Shown: positions 53,075 through 62,121 of the stretch, one piece after another
Layout of the letters: each line of letters begins with the position of its first letter
How positions within the stretch are numbered: the first letter of the stretch is position 1
From: Pseudazoarcus sp963975885
GTDB lineage: Bacteria; Pseudomonadota; Gammaproteobacteria; Burkholderiales; Rhodocyclaceae
Assembly (NCBI GenBank): GCA_963975885.1
Contig: CAXBIS010000006.1
Span: 62,001 to 126,000 of the forward strand
Reading direction: 5' to 3'
DNA length: 64,000 nucleotides
The notes under the pieces: model-generated
What the model saw: only the letters and a program-made list of their open reading frames with translations
Databases searched by the model: none
Told to the model about the DNA's origin: nothing
Position numbers and translations under genes: made by a program

Positions 53075-54298
53075 CTACTGCGGTTGCAAGTCGAGGATTT
53101 CGTCCGACGGCAGCGCCAGTGGCTTGTCGTGCAGATGGCGCTCGAAGAACACCCGCGCATGCTCGTCTGCGACCGCGCCGAACCCGTCGTGGCGCGCGTT
53201 GAGAACCGGCACCAGCACGCTTTCGACACCGACTGCGCGCAGCGCCGCGTCCATGGCCTCCGGCTGGGCCATCGTGACGATGCGATCGAGCGTGCCGTGT
53301 ACGTGCAGCGTTGGTGCGTCGTCGGCAGTGACCCAGTGCAGCGGCGAGGCCTGGCGTGCGGCATCGGCCAGCTGCGAGGGGGGCTGGCCGAGCAGGCGGG
53401 ACGAGGGCGAATCCGGCATATCGTGGTCGATGCGTCCGGGCTGGATGAGCAGCCCCGGTACGTCCGATGTCCCGGAAAAACTGACGACCGCCTGTACGCG
53501 GCTGTTCGGCGCCAGTCGGCCGAAGTCGCCCTCGACGGCGGCGATGTCGCCGGTGGTGCCGAGCAGCATCGCCAGTTGCGCGCCGGCGTCCTCGCCCCAC
53601 ACGCCGATGCGCTCTGGATCAAAGCCGTAGCGCCGTTCGCCGGCGCGTATCCAACGGATCACCGCCTTGGCGTCCTCGATCTGTGCGGGCCAGCGGGCGT
53701 CGTCGGCCAGCCGGTAGTTGGCTGAGACCACTGCGTAGCGTCCACTCAGTACGAAGGGCAGAAGGCGTCGCGCCGCGTCGCGCTTGTCGCCCGCGACCCA
53801 GTCTCCGCCGTGGAAGAACACGATCACGGGCAGCGGGAAGACGCTCGGCTCGCGCGGCAGGTACAGGTCGAGACGGTGGCGCGCTTCGCGCAGCCCGGCG
53901 TAAGGGATGTTCCACAATGCGCGCACCGGCAGACGGTCGACTTCCGCGCGCGAGAGGGGCGGATCGCCATCGTCGCGGACGCTGTCGTTGTCCGTGACGG
54001 TGTCCGCGTCCGCGTCCGCATCGCCGGACGTGCGGGGCGCGTCCGCCGGCTGCGTTGCGTCGGCCTCGTCGGCGCGAACCTCATCGGACGCTGACGCAGT
54101 GGCCTCCAGGGGTGTGACGGCGTCGGGTGTCGATGGTGGCGCCTCGGCCGTATCGGTTTCGGGCGCATACGGGGAGGCGGTGGTGGAGACCTCAGGAAGC
54201 GTCGGGATCGGCGCGTCCTGCGTGGTGGCGGGCGATTGTGCGAACGCGGGCGTGCTCAGCACGGCCAGCGCGAGGAATAGCGGTAGGGCGGGTTTCAT
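53075..54298 (-). CDS. Exported alpha/beta hydrolase (BD-FAE/esterase-like) with Asp at the nucleophile position
   Basis: This 407-residue protein has a signal peptide (MKPALPLFLALAVLSTPAFA) and an acidic Ala/Thr/Asp-rich linker of about 95 residues. The esterase/lipase-type hydrolase domain shows the oxyanion-hole HGG at 163-165 (VFFHGGDW), acid Asp338 (HGTLDRIV) and His370 (ARHDGF). The nucleophile elbow reads GVWGEDAGA, with Asp237 where GxSxG members have Ser. The codon is an unambiguous GAC. It may be inactive as an esterase or have changed chemistry. It probably acts in the periplasm. The start at 54298 is set by the signal peptide; the frame continues to 54514. Confidence 0.82.
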   Translation of the reverse strand: MKPALPLFLALAVLSTPAFAQSPATTQDAPIPTLPEVSTTASPYAPETDTAEAPPSTPDAVTPLEATASASDEVRADEADATQPADAPRTSGDADADADTVTDNDSVRDDGDPPLSRAEVDRLPVRALWNIPYAGLREARHRLDLYLPREPSVFPLPVIVFFHGGDWVAGDKRDAARRLLPFVLSGRYAVVSANYRLADDARWPAQIEDAKAVIRWIRAGERRYGFDPERIGVWGEDAGAQLAMLLGTTGDIAAVEGDFGRLAPNSRVQAVVSFSGTSDVPGLLIQPGRIDHDMPDSPSSRLLGQPPSQLADAARQASPLHWVTADDAPTLHVHGTLDRIVTMAQPEAMDAALRAVGVESVLVPVLNARHDGFGAVADEHARVFFERHLHDKPLALPSDEILDLQPQ

Positions 54299-54386
54299 CG
54301 ATTCTTCCGGGGTGGGGTGGCCGCAGTCTGCGGCGCGAAGGCGTGAACCTAACCGAATCGCGGCTCGCGCGCCACGCCGGGGTGAC

Positions 54387-56048
54387 TCAATCGCTGCGCG
54401 TCTCGGGCGGGCCGACGCCCGGCGTGCACACGCGGTTGCGTCCCTGCTGCTTGGCCACGTACAGGGCCAGATCGGCCTTGCGCAGCAGATTCCCGACGTC
54501 ATCCGTTGCTTCACGCTCGGCGACGCCGATACTCACCGTCAGCGCGATGTGCTGGTCTTCGAAAACGATCTCGGTCGCCTCGACCGCAGCGCGCAGGCGC
54601 TCGGCCAGGATCAGTGTTTCCGGTCCGCCGATTGCGTGACAGGCCACCGCGAACTCCTCTCCGCCGATGCGCGCGGCCATGTCGCCCGAGCGCACGTGCG
54701 CGGCCAGCGTCTCGGCGGTGCGCTGCAGGGCAAGATCTCCGGCGGCATGGCCGTAGCGGTCGTTGATGGCCTTGAAATGATCGATATCCAGACTCATCAA
54801 CGTCAGCGGCTCGTTCCTGCGTTCGGCGCGTGCCAGATCCCGGTGCAGGGTTTCGAGGAAGCTGCGTCGGTTGGGCAGGCCGGTGAGTGCATCGGTGCGG
54901 GCCTCGATCTCGGCGCATTCTCGTGCCGCGTCGAGCTCGCGCGTGCGTGCGCGGACCTGGGCGCGCAGACGCAGGATATGGGAGAGCAGCGCCAGCGCGA
55001 ACAGCGCGATCACCGCGGCGGCAATCTGCAGCCGGTGGCGAGCAAGCACTTCGAACAGCCGGTCGTCGTCGGGCCGGTAGATGAATTCGTTCAGGTCTAC
55101 GGCGCTGGCGAGCTGTCCCTGGTCGCGAAAGGCGTCCGCGATGCGCGCGAATCGCTCCTCGTTGATGAAGCCGATCGGCACGACGTTGGGCAGGATCAGG
55201 CGGATCGCCTCGCGCGCCTCGAACAGCAGGTGGTCGCGTGAGCGTGCCTGGGTGTTGTAGTGCTCGAGAATCAGATCGACGACTTCCTCCGGGTTCTCGA
55301 CCGCGTAGCGCCAGCCGCGCAAGGTCGCCTCGGTGAAGCGGCGTACGCCGACCGCATCGGCCGCCACCCGACCCTCGGTCGTGACCAGGATATCGGCGTA
55401 GAAATCCACGCCGTAGTCGGAGGGCGAGAAGGCTCGGTGCGCGATGCCGCGTCGGGAGAGCGCGAACGGCTCGTTCGTGGTGTAGGCGTTGTAGGCCTCG
55501 GTGCGTCCGTCGATCAGTGCGCGCACGTCGGTGTCGGCGGGCAGCAGCGTGAAGTCGTCCGCGCCGATGCCGGCCGTGGCGAGCATCGACATCAGCTCGG
55601 CGTTGAGATAGCCGCCGAGCAGCATGATGCGCTTGCCGCGCAGGTCGGCCAGCGTCTCGATGCCCGATTCCTCGAGCGTGAGCAGGATCGAGGGCGACTG
55701 CTGGAAGATCGCGGCCAGCGCGACCAGCGGCACGCCGGTGGCGCGGTACAGCAATACGCCCGAGTCGGCCACGGCATAGTCCACGCGGCCGCCGATGAGC
55801 TGGTCGATCGCGCCCAGGCCGGGGTGGTGTTCGATCAGCGTCACCTCGAAGCCGGCCTCGCGGTAATAGCCCTGGTGAATCGCCGCGTAATAGCCCGCGA
55901 ACTGGAACTGGTGGGTCCACTTGAGTTGTACGCGCACCGGCTGCAACTGCCCGTCGGTTCGTGCCGCGCTCGGCAGACACAGGGTCGAGCCAAGCACGAG
56001 CAGCGCCCATGCGAGCAGATAGCGGCGAAAGGCGTTGCGGGCTGTCAT
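54387..56048 (-). CDS. Diguanylate cyclase with NMT1/THI5-type periplasmic binding domain
   Basis: A 553-residue protein. A signal sequence or TM (LLAWALLVLGSTLCLPSA) is followed by an NMT1/THI5-like solute-binding domain at about 38-260 (VQLKWTHQFQFAGYYAAIHQ). A TM segment lies near 340-358, then a short coiled coil and a GGDEF domain with intact RIGGEEFAVA. Binding of a pyrimidine- or thiamine-precursor-like solute in the periplasm may control c-di-GMP synthesis; the ligand is inferred from the fold only. The last residues lie 88 bases before the hydrolase start on the same strand. Confidence 0.9.
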   Translation of the reverse strand: MTARNAFRRYLLAWALLVLGSTLCLPSAARTDGQLQPVRVQLKWTHQFQFAGYYAAIHQGYYREAGFEVTLIEHHPGLGAIDQLIGGRVDYAVADSGVLLYRATGVPLVALAAIFQQSPSILLTLEESGIETLADLRGKRIMLLGGYLNAELMSMLATAGIGADDFTLLPADTDVRALIDGRTEAYNAYTTNEPFALSRRGIAHRAFSPSDYGVDFYADILVTTEGRVAADAVGVRRFTEATLRGWRYAVENPEEVVDLILEHYNTQARSRDHLLFEAREAIRLILPNVVPIGFINEERFARIADAFRDQGQLASAVDLNEFIYRPDDDRLFEVLARHRLQIAAAVIALFALALLSHILRLRAQVRARTRELDAARECAEIEARTDALTGLPNRRSFLETLHRDLARAERRNEPLTLMSLDIDHFKAINDRYGHAAGDLALQRTAETLAAHVRSGDMAARIGGEEFAVACHAIGGPETLILAERLRAAVEATEIVFEDQHIALTVSIGVAEREATDDVGNLLRKADLALYVAKQQGRNRVCTPGVGPPETRSD

Positions 56049-56180
56049 GGTGGACCAGGCTCCCGAAGGCGCATCAGCGTCAATTCAGCCTACACCGGCG
56101 GCATGGGGGCCGAAACCGCGTTTACCCGCATGCGCCAGATTTGTCACACCTGCGCGCGCCGATCGGTGCGCAAGCCGCCC

Positions 56181-57743
56181 TCAGTTGCCGTCGAAGGCCT
56201 GCCAGGCGAGCACCACGCGCCATTGCCCGTCATGCAGGCGCACCGTGCGCCAGGCCGCGTGCTTGACCAGATCCTTGCTCGAGCCCGCAGCCGGGAACAC
56301 GTAGCCACCCGCACCTTCCGGGCTTCCGGCGATCGAGCGGCCCAGCGCCTGCAAGCCGGCGTATTGCGCGTAGGCCGGGTCGGTGAACAGCACGCGCCCG
56401 ATCTCGCCCGCGTCCTCGTCGTACAGGATGCGGCCGTCCGGCTGCATCAGCCACAGCTCCTGTCCGTCGCCCGGTGGATGGAGATGCACCGCGCGCGCGA
56501 GTGCGCTCGGCCGCACGAGCGCACTGACCGCCCCGACGAAGCGCCCGCGCGTGTCGAACACCGGTCGCATCACGCTCGCCCCCAGACCGCCCTCGGCCGC
56601 GTCGAAGGCCGGGCCGAAGCGTGCCGTGGGCACCTGGAGCATGGTGCGCACATGGGCCTGGTGCGATACGTCCGTACCTTCGACGGCCGCGTAGTCGCGT
56701 GGTGCGATCTGACGCATCACGCCGTCGGCGTCGATGAAGGCGGCGTTCTCCACATGCGCGCTCGCATTCGCCACGGTCTCCAGCAGAACGTGCAGATCCT
56801 CGTCCGGATCGACCGCGCCGTGGCGGTCGATGGCTGCGCTCAGCGCCGCGTCGATGGTGTCGAGTTCGCGCTGCAGCGCCTCGGTCAGGGTGTCGAGCGC
56901 CTGTGCGTGCCCGGGCGGCACGTCGACCTCGGGGCTGCCCTGGCGTGCGAGGAACATCGACCAGTCCATCGTCGGCAGCCGCCGGTAATGCGCCGTGCGT
57001 GAGCCGCCAAGCGCGTATTGCGCGATCCCCGAGTCCGAATCCTGTGCCGCGCGCACCGCCGCCTGCATCGCTGCGCCACCTTGTTCGAATACGTTCATCA
57101 GGATGTACTCGGGGTCGCGGTCGAGCAGGGTGTTGCCATCGCGGTCGACCACGAACCAGGTGTAGCCGGCCGGCAAGGCCAACTCCGCGTTGAGCCGAAC
57201 GCGCAGTTCGTCGAGAAACACCGACGCGCCCACCGCGCCGACCACGCGCGTGCCGTCGAACACCGGCACCGCCAGCACTGCGACCTTGCGCCCGGTGGCG
57301 CGGCTGATCACCGGATATCCGCGTACCGGCTCGCCCGCGAACAGCGGCTCGAAATACGGCCGGTCGGTCAGGTTCGCCGGCATCAGCCCGCTGCCACGCG
57401 TGTAGTAACGCCCGTCCGGTCGCAGGTAGAAATGGATCGCCGCCAGCCGCGGTTCGAACTTCAGCAGATAGCCGCGCACGCCCTCCCAGTCGCCTGCGCG
57501 CGCCTCCGGTGTGGCCGCGACCAGCTCCAGCGAAGCCAGCGTCTGCGCGAAGATTTCATCGACGTAGTGGGCCGCGGCGTTGACGACGGCTGCCGGGCCG
57601 GGGGTGGTGATTTCGAAGGGGGAGGAGCGGACGGTGGAATCCTGCGCCATCGGGGTGCCGGGGAGCAGAAGGCTGGCGAACATGATCAGCAAGGCATGGC
57701 GAAGGGCAGCTCTCATCATTTTCCCCGTGGCTGGACGGTTCAT
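56181..57743 (-). CDS. Periplasmic dual Cache-domain protein
   Basis: A 520-residue exported protein with signal peptide (ALLIMFASLLLPGTPMA). It has one dCache-like region (HFYLRPDGRYYTRGSG, RPYFEPLFAGEPVRGYPVIS, VFDGTRVVGAVGASVFLDEL) and a second in the C-terminal half (ENAAFIDADGVMRQ, FDTRGRFVGAVSALV). No kinase, GGDEF or chemotaxis output follows, so it is a free-standing sensor or binding protein. The neighbouring NMT1-GGDEF cyclase, 132 bases downstream on the same strand, could be its partner. Alternative starts lie at 57719 and 57716, with GGGGA just upstream. Confidence 0.75.
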   Translation of the reverse strand: MNRPATGKMMRAALRHALLIMFASLLLPGTPMAQDSTVRSSPFEITTPGPAAVVNAAAHYVDEIFAQTLASLELVAATPEARAGDWEGVRGYLLKFEPRLAAIHFYLRPDGRYYTRGSGLMPANLTDRPYFEPLFAGEPVRGYPVISRATGRKVAVLAVPVFDGTRVVGAVGASVFLDELRVRLNAELALPAGYTWFVVDRDGNTLLDRDPEYILMNVFEQGGAAMQAAVRAAQDSDSGIAQYALGGSRTAHYRRLPTMDWSMFLARQGSPEVDVPPGHAQALDTLTEALQRELDTIDAALSAAIDRHGAVDPDEDLHVLLETVANASAHVENAAFIDADGVMRQIAPRDYAAVEGTDVSHQAHVRTMLQVPTARFGPAFDAAEGGLGASVMRPVFDTRGRFVGAVSALVRPSALARAVHLHPPGDGQELWLMQPDGRILYDEDAGEIGRVLFTDPAYAQYAGLQALGRSIAGSPEGAGGYVFPAAGSSKDLVKHAAWRTVRLHDGQWRVVLAWQAFDGN

Positions 57744-57850
57744 CGGATACCCAACCCACATTAGAACACTGCTCGCAAATCCCGTCGCGGTTGTGTTGTG
57801 GCCGGGTCTCTCGATGGGTTCTGCAATCGAGCCTGAATTGTGGCGATACA

Positions 57851-57888
57851 TAAAAATGGCGCACGCCGATTGTTCGACGTGCGCCATT
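57851..57888 (-). terminator. Rho-independent terminator of nrdJ
   Basis: The 11-bp stem AATGGCGCACG / CGTGCGCCATT (57855-57865 with 57878-57888) is followed on the minus strand by a T-run (57852-57856). It lies 43 bases past the nrdJ stop. Confidence 0.8.
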
Positions 57889-57930
57889 CCAGTCGTTGCC
57901 GGCCGTGATTCGACCCGGCCGCGTTTTATC

Positions 57931-60828
57931 TCAACCGCAGGTCCCCACCGCGCCGCAGGCCGTGCAGAAGTCGCAGCCGTCCTTGCGGATCACGGACTGG
58001 TTGCCGCATTCGGCGCACAGGCCGCCCTGCATGACTTCCGGGTCGCTGCTCTTGTGCGGGGCCTCGAGGATGCCCATTTCGCGGGTCGGGTAGCCGTTCT
58101 CGTCGAGCACGCCGAGCATCGCGTAGCGGTGGATGATGAGCCGTGCCATGTAGGCCACCGTGCTCGGGAAGTTCTGCTGGCGACGGGTGCCGGGCACGAA
58201 GGCCATGAAGTCGCCCAGCGGCTCGGGGTAGCTCAGCAGCTTGCGCAGCTTCATGCCGATCCAGGCCGGGTCCATCACGCGCATGTCGAGCGCGAGGATG
58301 CGCGTGAGGCCGTCGAGCGCACGCGGGTAGTTGCCGGACAGCCATACCGAGTACGGGCGGGTGACGCCGTCGGGCAGCGTGATTTCCTTCAGGCCCAGCA
58401 CGAAGTCTTCGCTGGTGGCCGGGTTGCTGATGTCGACCGTCCAGGACAGCGTGCCGTCGGTGCCGGTCTTGGGTTCCTGCAGGCTGAACAGGCTGTCGAG
58501 CACCGGGGTGGGGGCGTCGCCGTCGAGCGCGCCGAGCTTCTCGCAGCGGTAACGCACGACCTGCGCGAAGGCCGAGACCACGCCGGGGAAGAGCTGCTTC
58601 TCGCCATGCGGCGGGAAAGGCATCTCGAAGGACTTCTCGCCGATGGTGCGGGCCAGCGTGTCGAGCTTGAGCTTGAGCCAGCCACGATCGTTGGCGCGCA
58701 TGTCCATGGACAGCGTCTTGGCCACGGCGCCGAGGCCGCGCGGCTGGTCCGCACCGTTGACCCAGACCTCGAACGGGAAGTGGTCCACGCCCTTGCTGTC
58801 GTTGGTGAAGTTGCCCTCGGCGTCACGCTCGATGTGGCCGACGAACAGTGCGAACTCGCCCTGCGGGCTGTTGAGCATGTAGGTCCAGGCCATGTTGCCG
58901 TCGGGCAGGTCGGGACGGCCGGGCCAGCGCAGGCTGGAGAGCACCGGCGCGGGCAGGCTGTTGATCGACAGGCGACGGTTGGCGTCGGTCAGTTCGACGT
59001 CCTGCGGCTGCTTCTGCTCCTCGGTCGGCGTGACCGACAGCACCGAGCCCAGCACGCTGTTGGGGCGGTAGGTGGCGAGCCCCTTGAGGCCGGCCTTCCA
59101 GGCGCTCATGTAGAGGTCTTCGAAGTCGGCGTAGGGGTAGTCGGCCGGCACGTTGACGGTCTTGGAAATCGAGGTGTCGACGTAGGGCGCGACGGCCGCG
59201 ACGATGTTCTTGTGCGCTTCGGCGGAAATCTCCAGCGCGGTGACGAAGTAGTCCGGCAGTTTTTCGACATCGCCGCCGCCGTGCTTGTACATGCGCCATG
59301 CGTAGTCCTCGACGGCATATTCCTTGAAGGTGCCGTCGGCCATGCGCTTGCGCCGCGTGTAGGTGTAGGAGAAAGGCGGCTCGATGCCATTGGAGGCATT
59401 GTCGGCAAAGGCCAGCGAGATGGTGCCGGTGGGCGCGATCGACAGCAGGTGCGAGTTGCGGATGCCGTGCTTGCGGATCTTGTCCTTGATGTCGGCCGGC
59501 AGGCGCGAGGCGAAATTGCCGCCGGAAAGATACATGTCGCCGTTGAACAGCGGGAAGGGTTCGCGCTCGACGGCCAGCTCGACCGAGGCCAGATAGGCGC
59601 GGTTGCGCATGTATTCGGCGATCTTCGTTGCCATCGCGCAGGCGTCGGGCGTGTCGTAGCGCGTGCGCAGCATGATCAGCGCGTCGCCCAGTCCGGTGAA
59701 GCCCAGACCCACGCGGCGCTTGTTCTGCGCTTCGCGATGCTGCTCCTCGAGTGGCCAGTGCGTGGCTTCGAGCACATTGTCGAGCATGCGCACGGACACG
59801 TCGACGACCTTGCCGAAAGCGTCGAAGTCGAAGCTGGCGCGATCGGTGAACGGGTTCTTGACGAAGGGGGTGAGGTTGATCGAGCCCAGGCAGCAGCAGC
59901 CGTAGGGCGGCAGCGGCTGCTCGGCGCAGGGGTTGGTGGCCTCGATGGTCTCGCAGTAGTACAGGTTGTTGTCCTGGTTCATGCGGTCGAGGAACAGGAT
60001 GCCCGGCTCGGCGTGGTCGTAGGTGGAGCGCATCACCTGATCCCACAGGTCGCGCGCGCGCACCTTGCGGTACACCCACATGCCGTCCTCGCGCTGGTAG
60101 GCGCCGGCCTCGCGCAATTCCGGCGTGGGCTCGGACTTGTGCACGAGTTCGACGTCGACGTCTTTCTCGACCGCCTGCATGAACGGGTCGGTGACGCCCA
60201 CCGAGATGTTGAAGTTGGTCAGGTCGCCCTGGTCCTTGGCGTGGATGAAGTCCTCGATGTCCGGATGGTCACAGCGCAGCACGCCCATTTGCGCGCCGCG
60301 GCGCGCACCGGCCGATTCGACGGTCTCGCACGAGCGGTCGAACACGCGCATGTAGGACACCGGGCCGGAGGCGTTCGATTGCGTGCCCTTGACCATCGCG
60401 CCCTTGGGGCGGATCGACGAGAAGTCGTAGCCGACCCCGCCGCCGCGACGCATGGTTTCGGCGGCCTGGGCGAGCGCCGTGTAGATGCCCGGACGGCCGT
60501 CCACCGATTCGGTGACCGAGTCCCCCACCGGCTGCACGAAGCAGTTGATCAGCGTGGCGGCGAGCCGCGTACCGGCGGCGCTGTTGATGCGTCCGGCCGG
60601 CACGAAGCCGTTTTCCTGCGCCTCGAGGAACTTCGCTTCCCAGTAGGCGCGCTTGTCTTCGGCCTCGACTGCGGCCAAAGCCCGCGCGACGCGCTGGCGC
60701 ACTTCGTGAATCTCGGTCTCGCCGTTTTTCGCGTATTTCTCGATCAGCACTTCGGTGCAGATTTCCTGCGGGGCGAGCGTGGAAGCGTCGGCCTTGATCG
60801 CTGTAGGGGTGGAGTTCTTCGCGCTCAT
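57931..60828 (-). CDS. nrdJ: Adenosylcobalamin-dependent (class II) ribonucleotide reductase NrdJ
   Basis: This 965-residue enzyme reduces ribonucleotides to deoxyribonucleotides with a B12-generated radical, so it works with or without oxygen. Key parts are the N-terminal INCFVQPVGDS, the active-site NPCAEQPLPPYGCCCLGSIN, the radical-site APTGTISLAF and PTG-type loops. The C-terminal tail CAECGNQSVIRKDGCDFCTA ends in a CxxC-type zinc/redox ribbon. It has no nrdA/nrdB or nrdD nearby. Aerobic and anaerobic DNA synthesis by one enzyme suits a facultative denitrifier. A weak AGAAG precedes the ATG. No cobalamin riboswitch was recognised upstream. Confidence 0.95.
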   Translation of the reverse strand: MSAKNSTPTAIKADASTLAPQEICTEVLIEKYAKNGETEIHEVRQRVARALAAVEAEDKRAYWEAKFLEAQENGFVPAGRINSAAGTRLAATLINCFVQPVGDSVTESVDGRPGIYTALAQAAETMRRGGGVGYDFSSIRPKGAMVKGTQSNASGPVSYMRVFDRSCETVESAGARRGAQMGVLRCDHPDIEDFIHAKDQGDLTNFNISVGVTDPFMQAVEKDVDVELVHKSEPTPELREAGAYQREDGMWVYRKVRARDLWDQVMRSTYDHAEPGILFLDRMNQDNNLYYCETIEATNPCAEQPLPPYGCCCLGSINLTPFVKNPFTDRASFDFDAFGKVVDVSVRMLDNVLEATHWPLEEQHREAQNKRRVGLGFTGLGDALIMLRTRYDTPDACAMATKIAEYMRNRAYLASVELAVEREPFPLFNGDMYLSGGNFASRLPADIKDKIRKHGIRNSHLLSIAPTGTISLAFADNASNGIEPPFSYTYTRRKRMADGTFKEYAVEDYAWRMYKHGGGDVEKLPDYFVTALEISAEAHKNIVAAVAPYVDTSISKTVNVPADYPYADFEDLYMSAWKAGLKGLATYRPNSVLGSVLSVTPTEEQKQPQDVELTDANRRLSINSLPAPVLSSLRWPGRPDLPDGNMAWTYMLNSPQGEFALFVGHIERDAEGNFTNDSKGVDHFPFEVWVNGADQPRGLGAVAKTLSMDMRANDRGWLKLKLDTLARTIGEKSFEMPFPPHGEKQLFPGVVSAFAQVVRYRCEKLGALDGDAPTPVLDSLFSLQEPKTGTDGTLSWTVDISNPATSEDFVLGLKEITLPDGVTRPYSVWLSGNYPRALDGLTRILALDMRVMDPAWIGMKLRKLLSYPEPLGDFMAFVPGTRRQQNFPSTVAYMARLIIHRYAMLGVLDENGYPTREMGILEAPHKSSDPEVMQGGLCAECGNQSVIRKDGCDFCTACGAVGTCG

Positions 60829-61128
60829 GATCTTCTGGAGGGCTCCATGGTTGTTTCAGAGGACATTCCGAAGCATAGCCGGGAAGTGCGCCCAAGGCAA
60901 AAAATTAACTTCCTTTAAAAACAGTGTCTTAACAATTTGATCAGTATGTCATTGAATGTCGCAACACTAGATGTAGTAGCGCAAAAGTCGTAGTTTTGAG
61001 GGCGGAATCGCCGGTTTTACAGCCCGTTCGGGGCATGAGCCGTTCGTGGAAGCGGGCATCCGCGCGTCCGGTACGGTGGTACGAAACAAGCAGCCGTGCT
61101 GCCGTGCGGGTGTGTCGTCAACGCAACG
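60829..61128. promoter_or_regulatory. nrdJ upstream region with possible NrdR box
   Basis: This 300-base AT-richer gap lies between the nrdJ start and the end of the CDF gene. It holds ACACTAGATGTAGT at 60964-60977, which resembles the NrdR box ACACWATATNTTGT with two mismatches. A second weaker match about 31 bases nearer the gene (60933-60946, reverse strand) would give the usual paired arrangement. There is no hairpin set or B12-box sequence that I can recognise. Confidence 0.35.
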
Positions 61129-62064
61129 TCAACGTTCGCGTGACGGCGTGGCGAAGCGGATCACCTGGCGCGGCGGCAGCTCCGGTTGCAGCGTCGCGTG
61201 TTCGATGCCGAAGCGCGAAGCGAGCAGCGCCTGCAAGTCGCCCAGTACTTTCGGCCACTCGTCGTTGCGCAGCAGCACGACATGGGCCGACAGCGCCGCC
61301 TCGCTCGAATCCAGGCTCCAGATGTGCAGGTCGTGCACGGAGGCGACGCCGTCCACTGCCGCCATTGCGGTGCCCACCTCGGGCAGCGACAGTTCCGGCG
61401 GTACGCCGTCGAGCAGGGTGTGGGTCGCCTGGCGCAGCAGCCGGAGGGTGGCGGCGAGGATGAGGCCGCAGATGAGCATGGACAGCAACGGGTCGACCGG
61501 TGTCCAGCCGGTGAAGTGGATCACGATGCCGGCGGCCAGCGCCGCCACCGAGCCGAGCAAATCGCCCAGCACGTGCAGCAGCGCCGCGCGCGTGTTGAGC
61601 GTCGATTCGCCGCGCGATAGCATCCACGCGACGACCAGATTCACGATCAGGCCGATGCCGGCGACGATCATCACCGCGCCGGCCTCGACCGGGCGCGGTT
61701 CCATCAGGCGTTCTACCGCGTGCCAGGCGATGATCGCGACCACGGCGAGCATCGTCAGGCTGTTGATCAGGCCGGCCAGGGTCTCGACACGACGCAGGCC
61801 GTAGGTATGGGTGTGGCTCGCCGGCAGTCGGGACAGCCGCGCGGCGGCCGCGGCGATCGCCAGTGCCATGCTGTCGGTGACCATGTGGCCGGCGTCCGAG
61901 AGCAGCGCGAGCGAGCCAGACCACCAGCCGGCGAGCGCCTCGACAGCGGCGAACCCCAGGGTCAGCAGCAGCGCGAGGGTGAGCACGCGGGCCGGGGCGT
62001 CGCGTCCGTGGTCGTGATGATGATGGCCGTGATGATGCGTGTGGCCGTGGTGTGAATGCGCCAT
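61129..62064 (-). CDS. Cation diffusion facilitator (CDF/ZnT-type) metal exporter
   Basis: A 311-residue inner-membrane exporter with a His-rich N-terminus (MAHSHHGHTHHHGHHHHDHG), six membrane helices and a C-terminal cytoplasmic domain. The metal-site helices II and V show SDAGHMVTDS and HVLGDLLGS, the HxxxD motifs of Zn/Cd/Co exporters such as CzcD and ZitB. It works by proton exchange. The start at 62064 gives the His-rich tail directly. It is divergent from the EEP-family gene 57 bases away. Confidence 0.92.
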   Translation of the reverse strand: MAHSHHGHTHHHGHHHHDHGRDAPARVLTLALLLTLGFAAVEALAGWWSGSLALLSDAGHMVTDSMALAIAAAAARLSRLPASHTHTYGLRRVETLAGLINSLTMLAVVAIIAWHAVERLMEPRPVEAGAVMIVAGIGLIVNLVVAWMLSRGESTLNTRAALLHVLGDLLGSVAALAAGIVIHFTGWTPVDPLLSMLICGLILAATLRLLRQATHTLLDGVPPELSLPEVGTAMAAVDGVASVHDLHIWSLDSSEAALSAHVVLLRNDEWPKVLGDLQALLASRFGIEHATLQPELPPRQVIRFATPSRER

Positions 62065-62121
62065 CAGGTTTATCGTTCGCCGCAGCGGAAGGTGGCCGGC
62101 GGGCCGGGACAGGGAGGCTAC

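Noticed and set aside
57580..60918. 1112-codon open frame on the plus strand opposite nrdJ
   Set aside because: Antisense shadow of nrdJ, which has full family motifs. No ribosome site or recognisable domain.
60937..60950. TTGATCAGTATGTC as an FNR box upstream of nrdJ
   Set aside because: The second half-site ATGTC misses ATCAA at three positions, too weak to claim.
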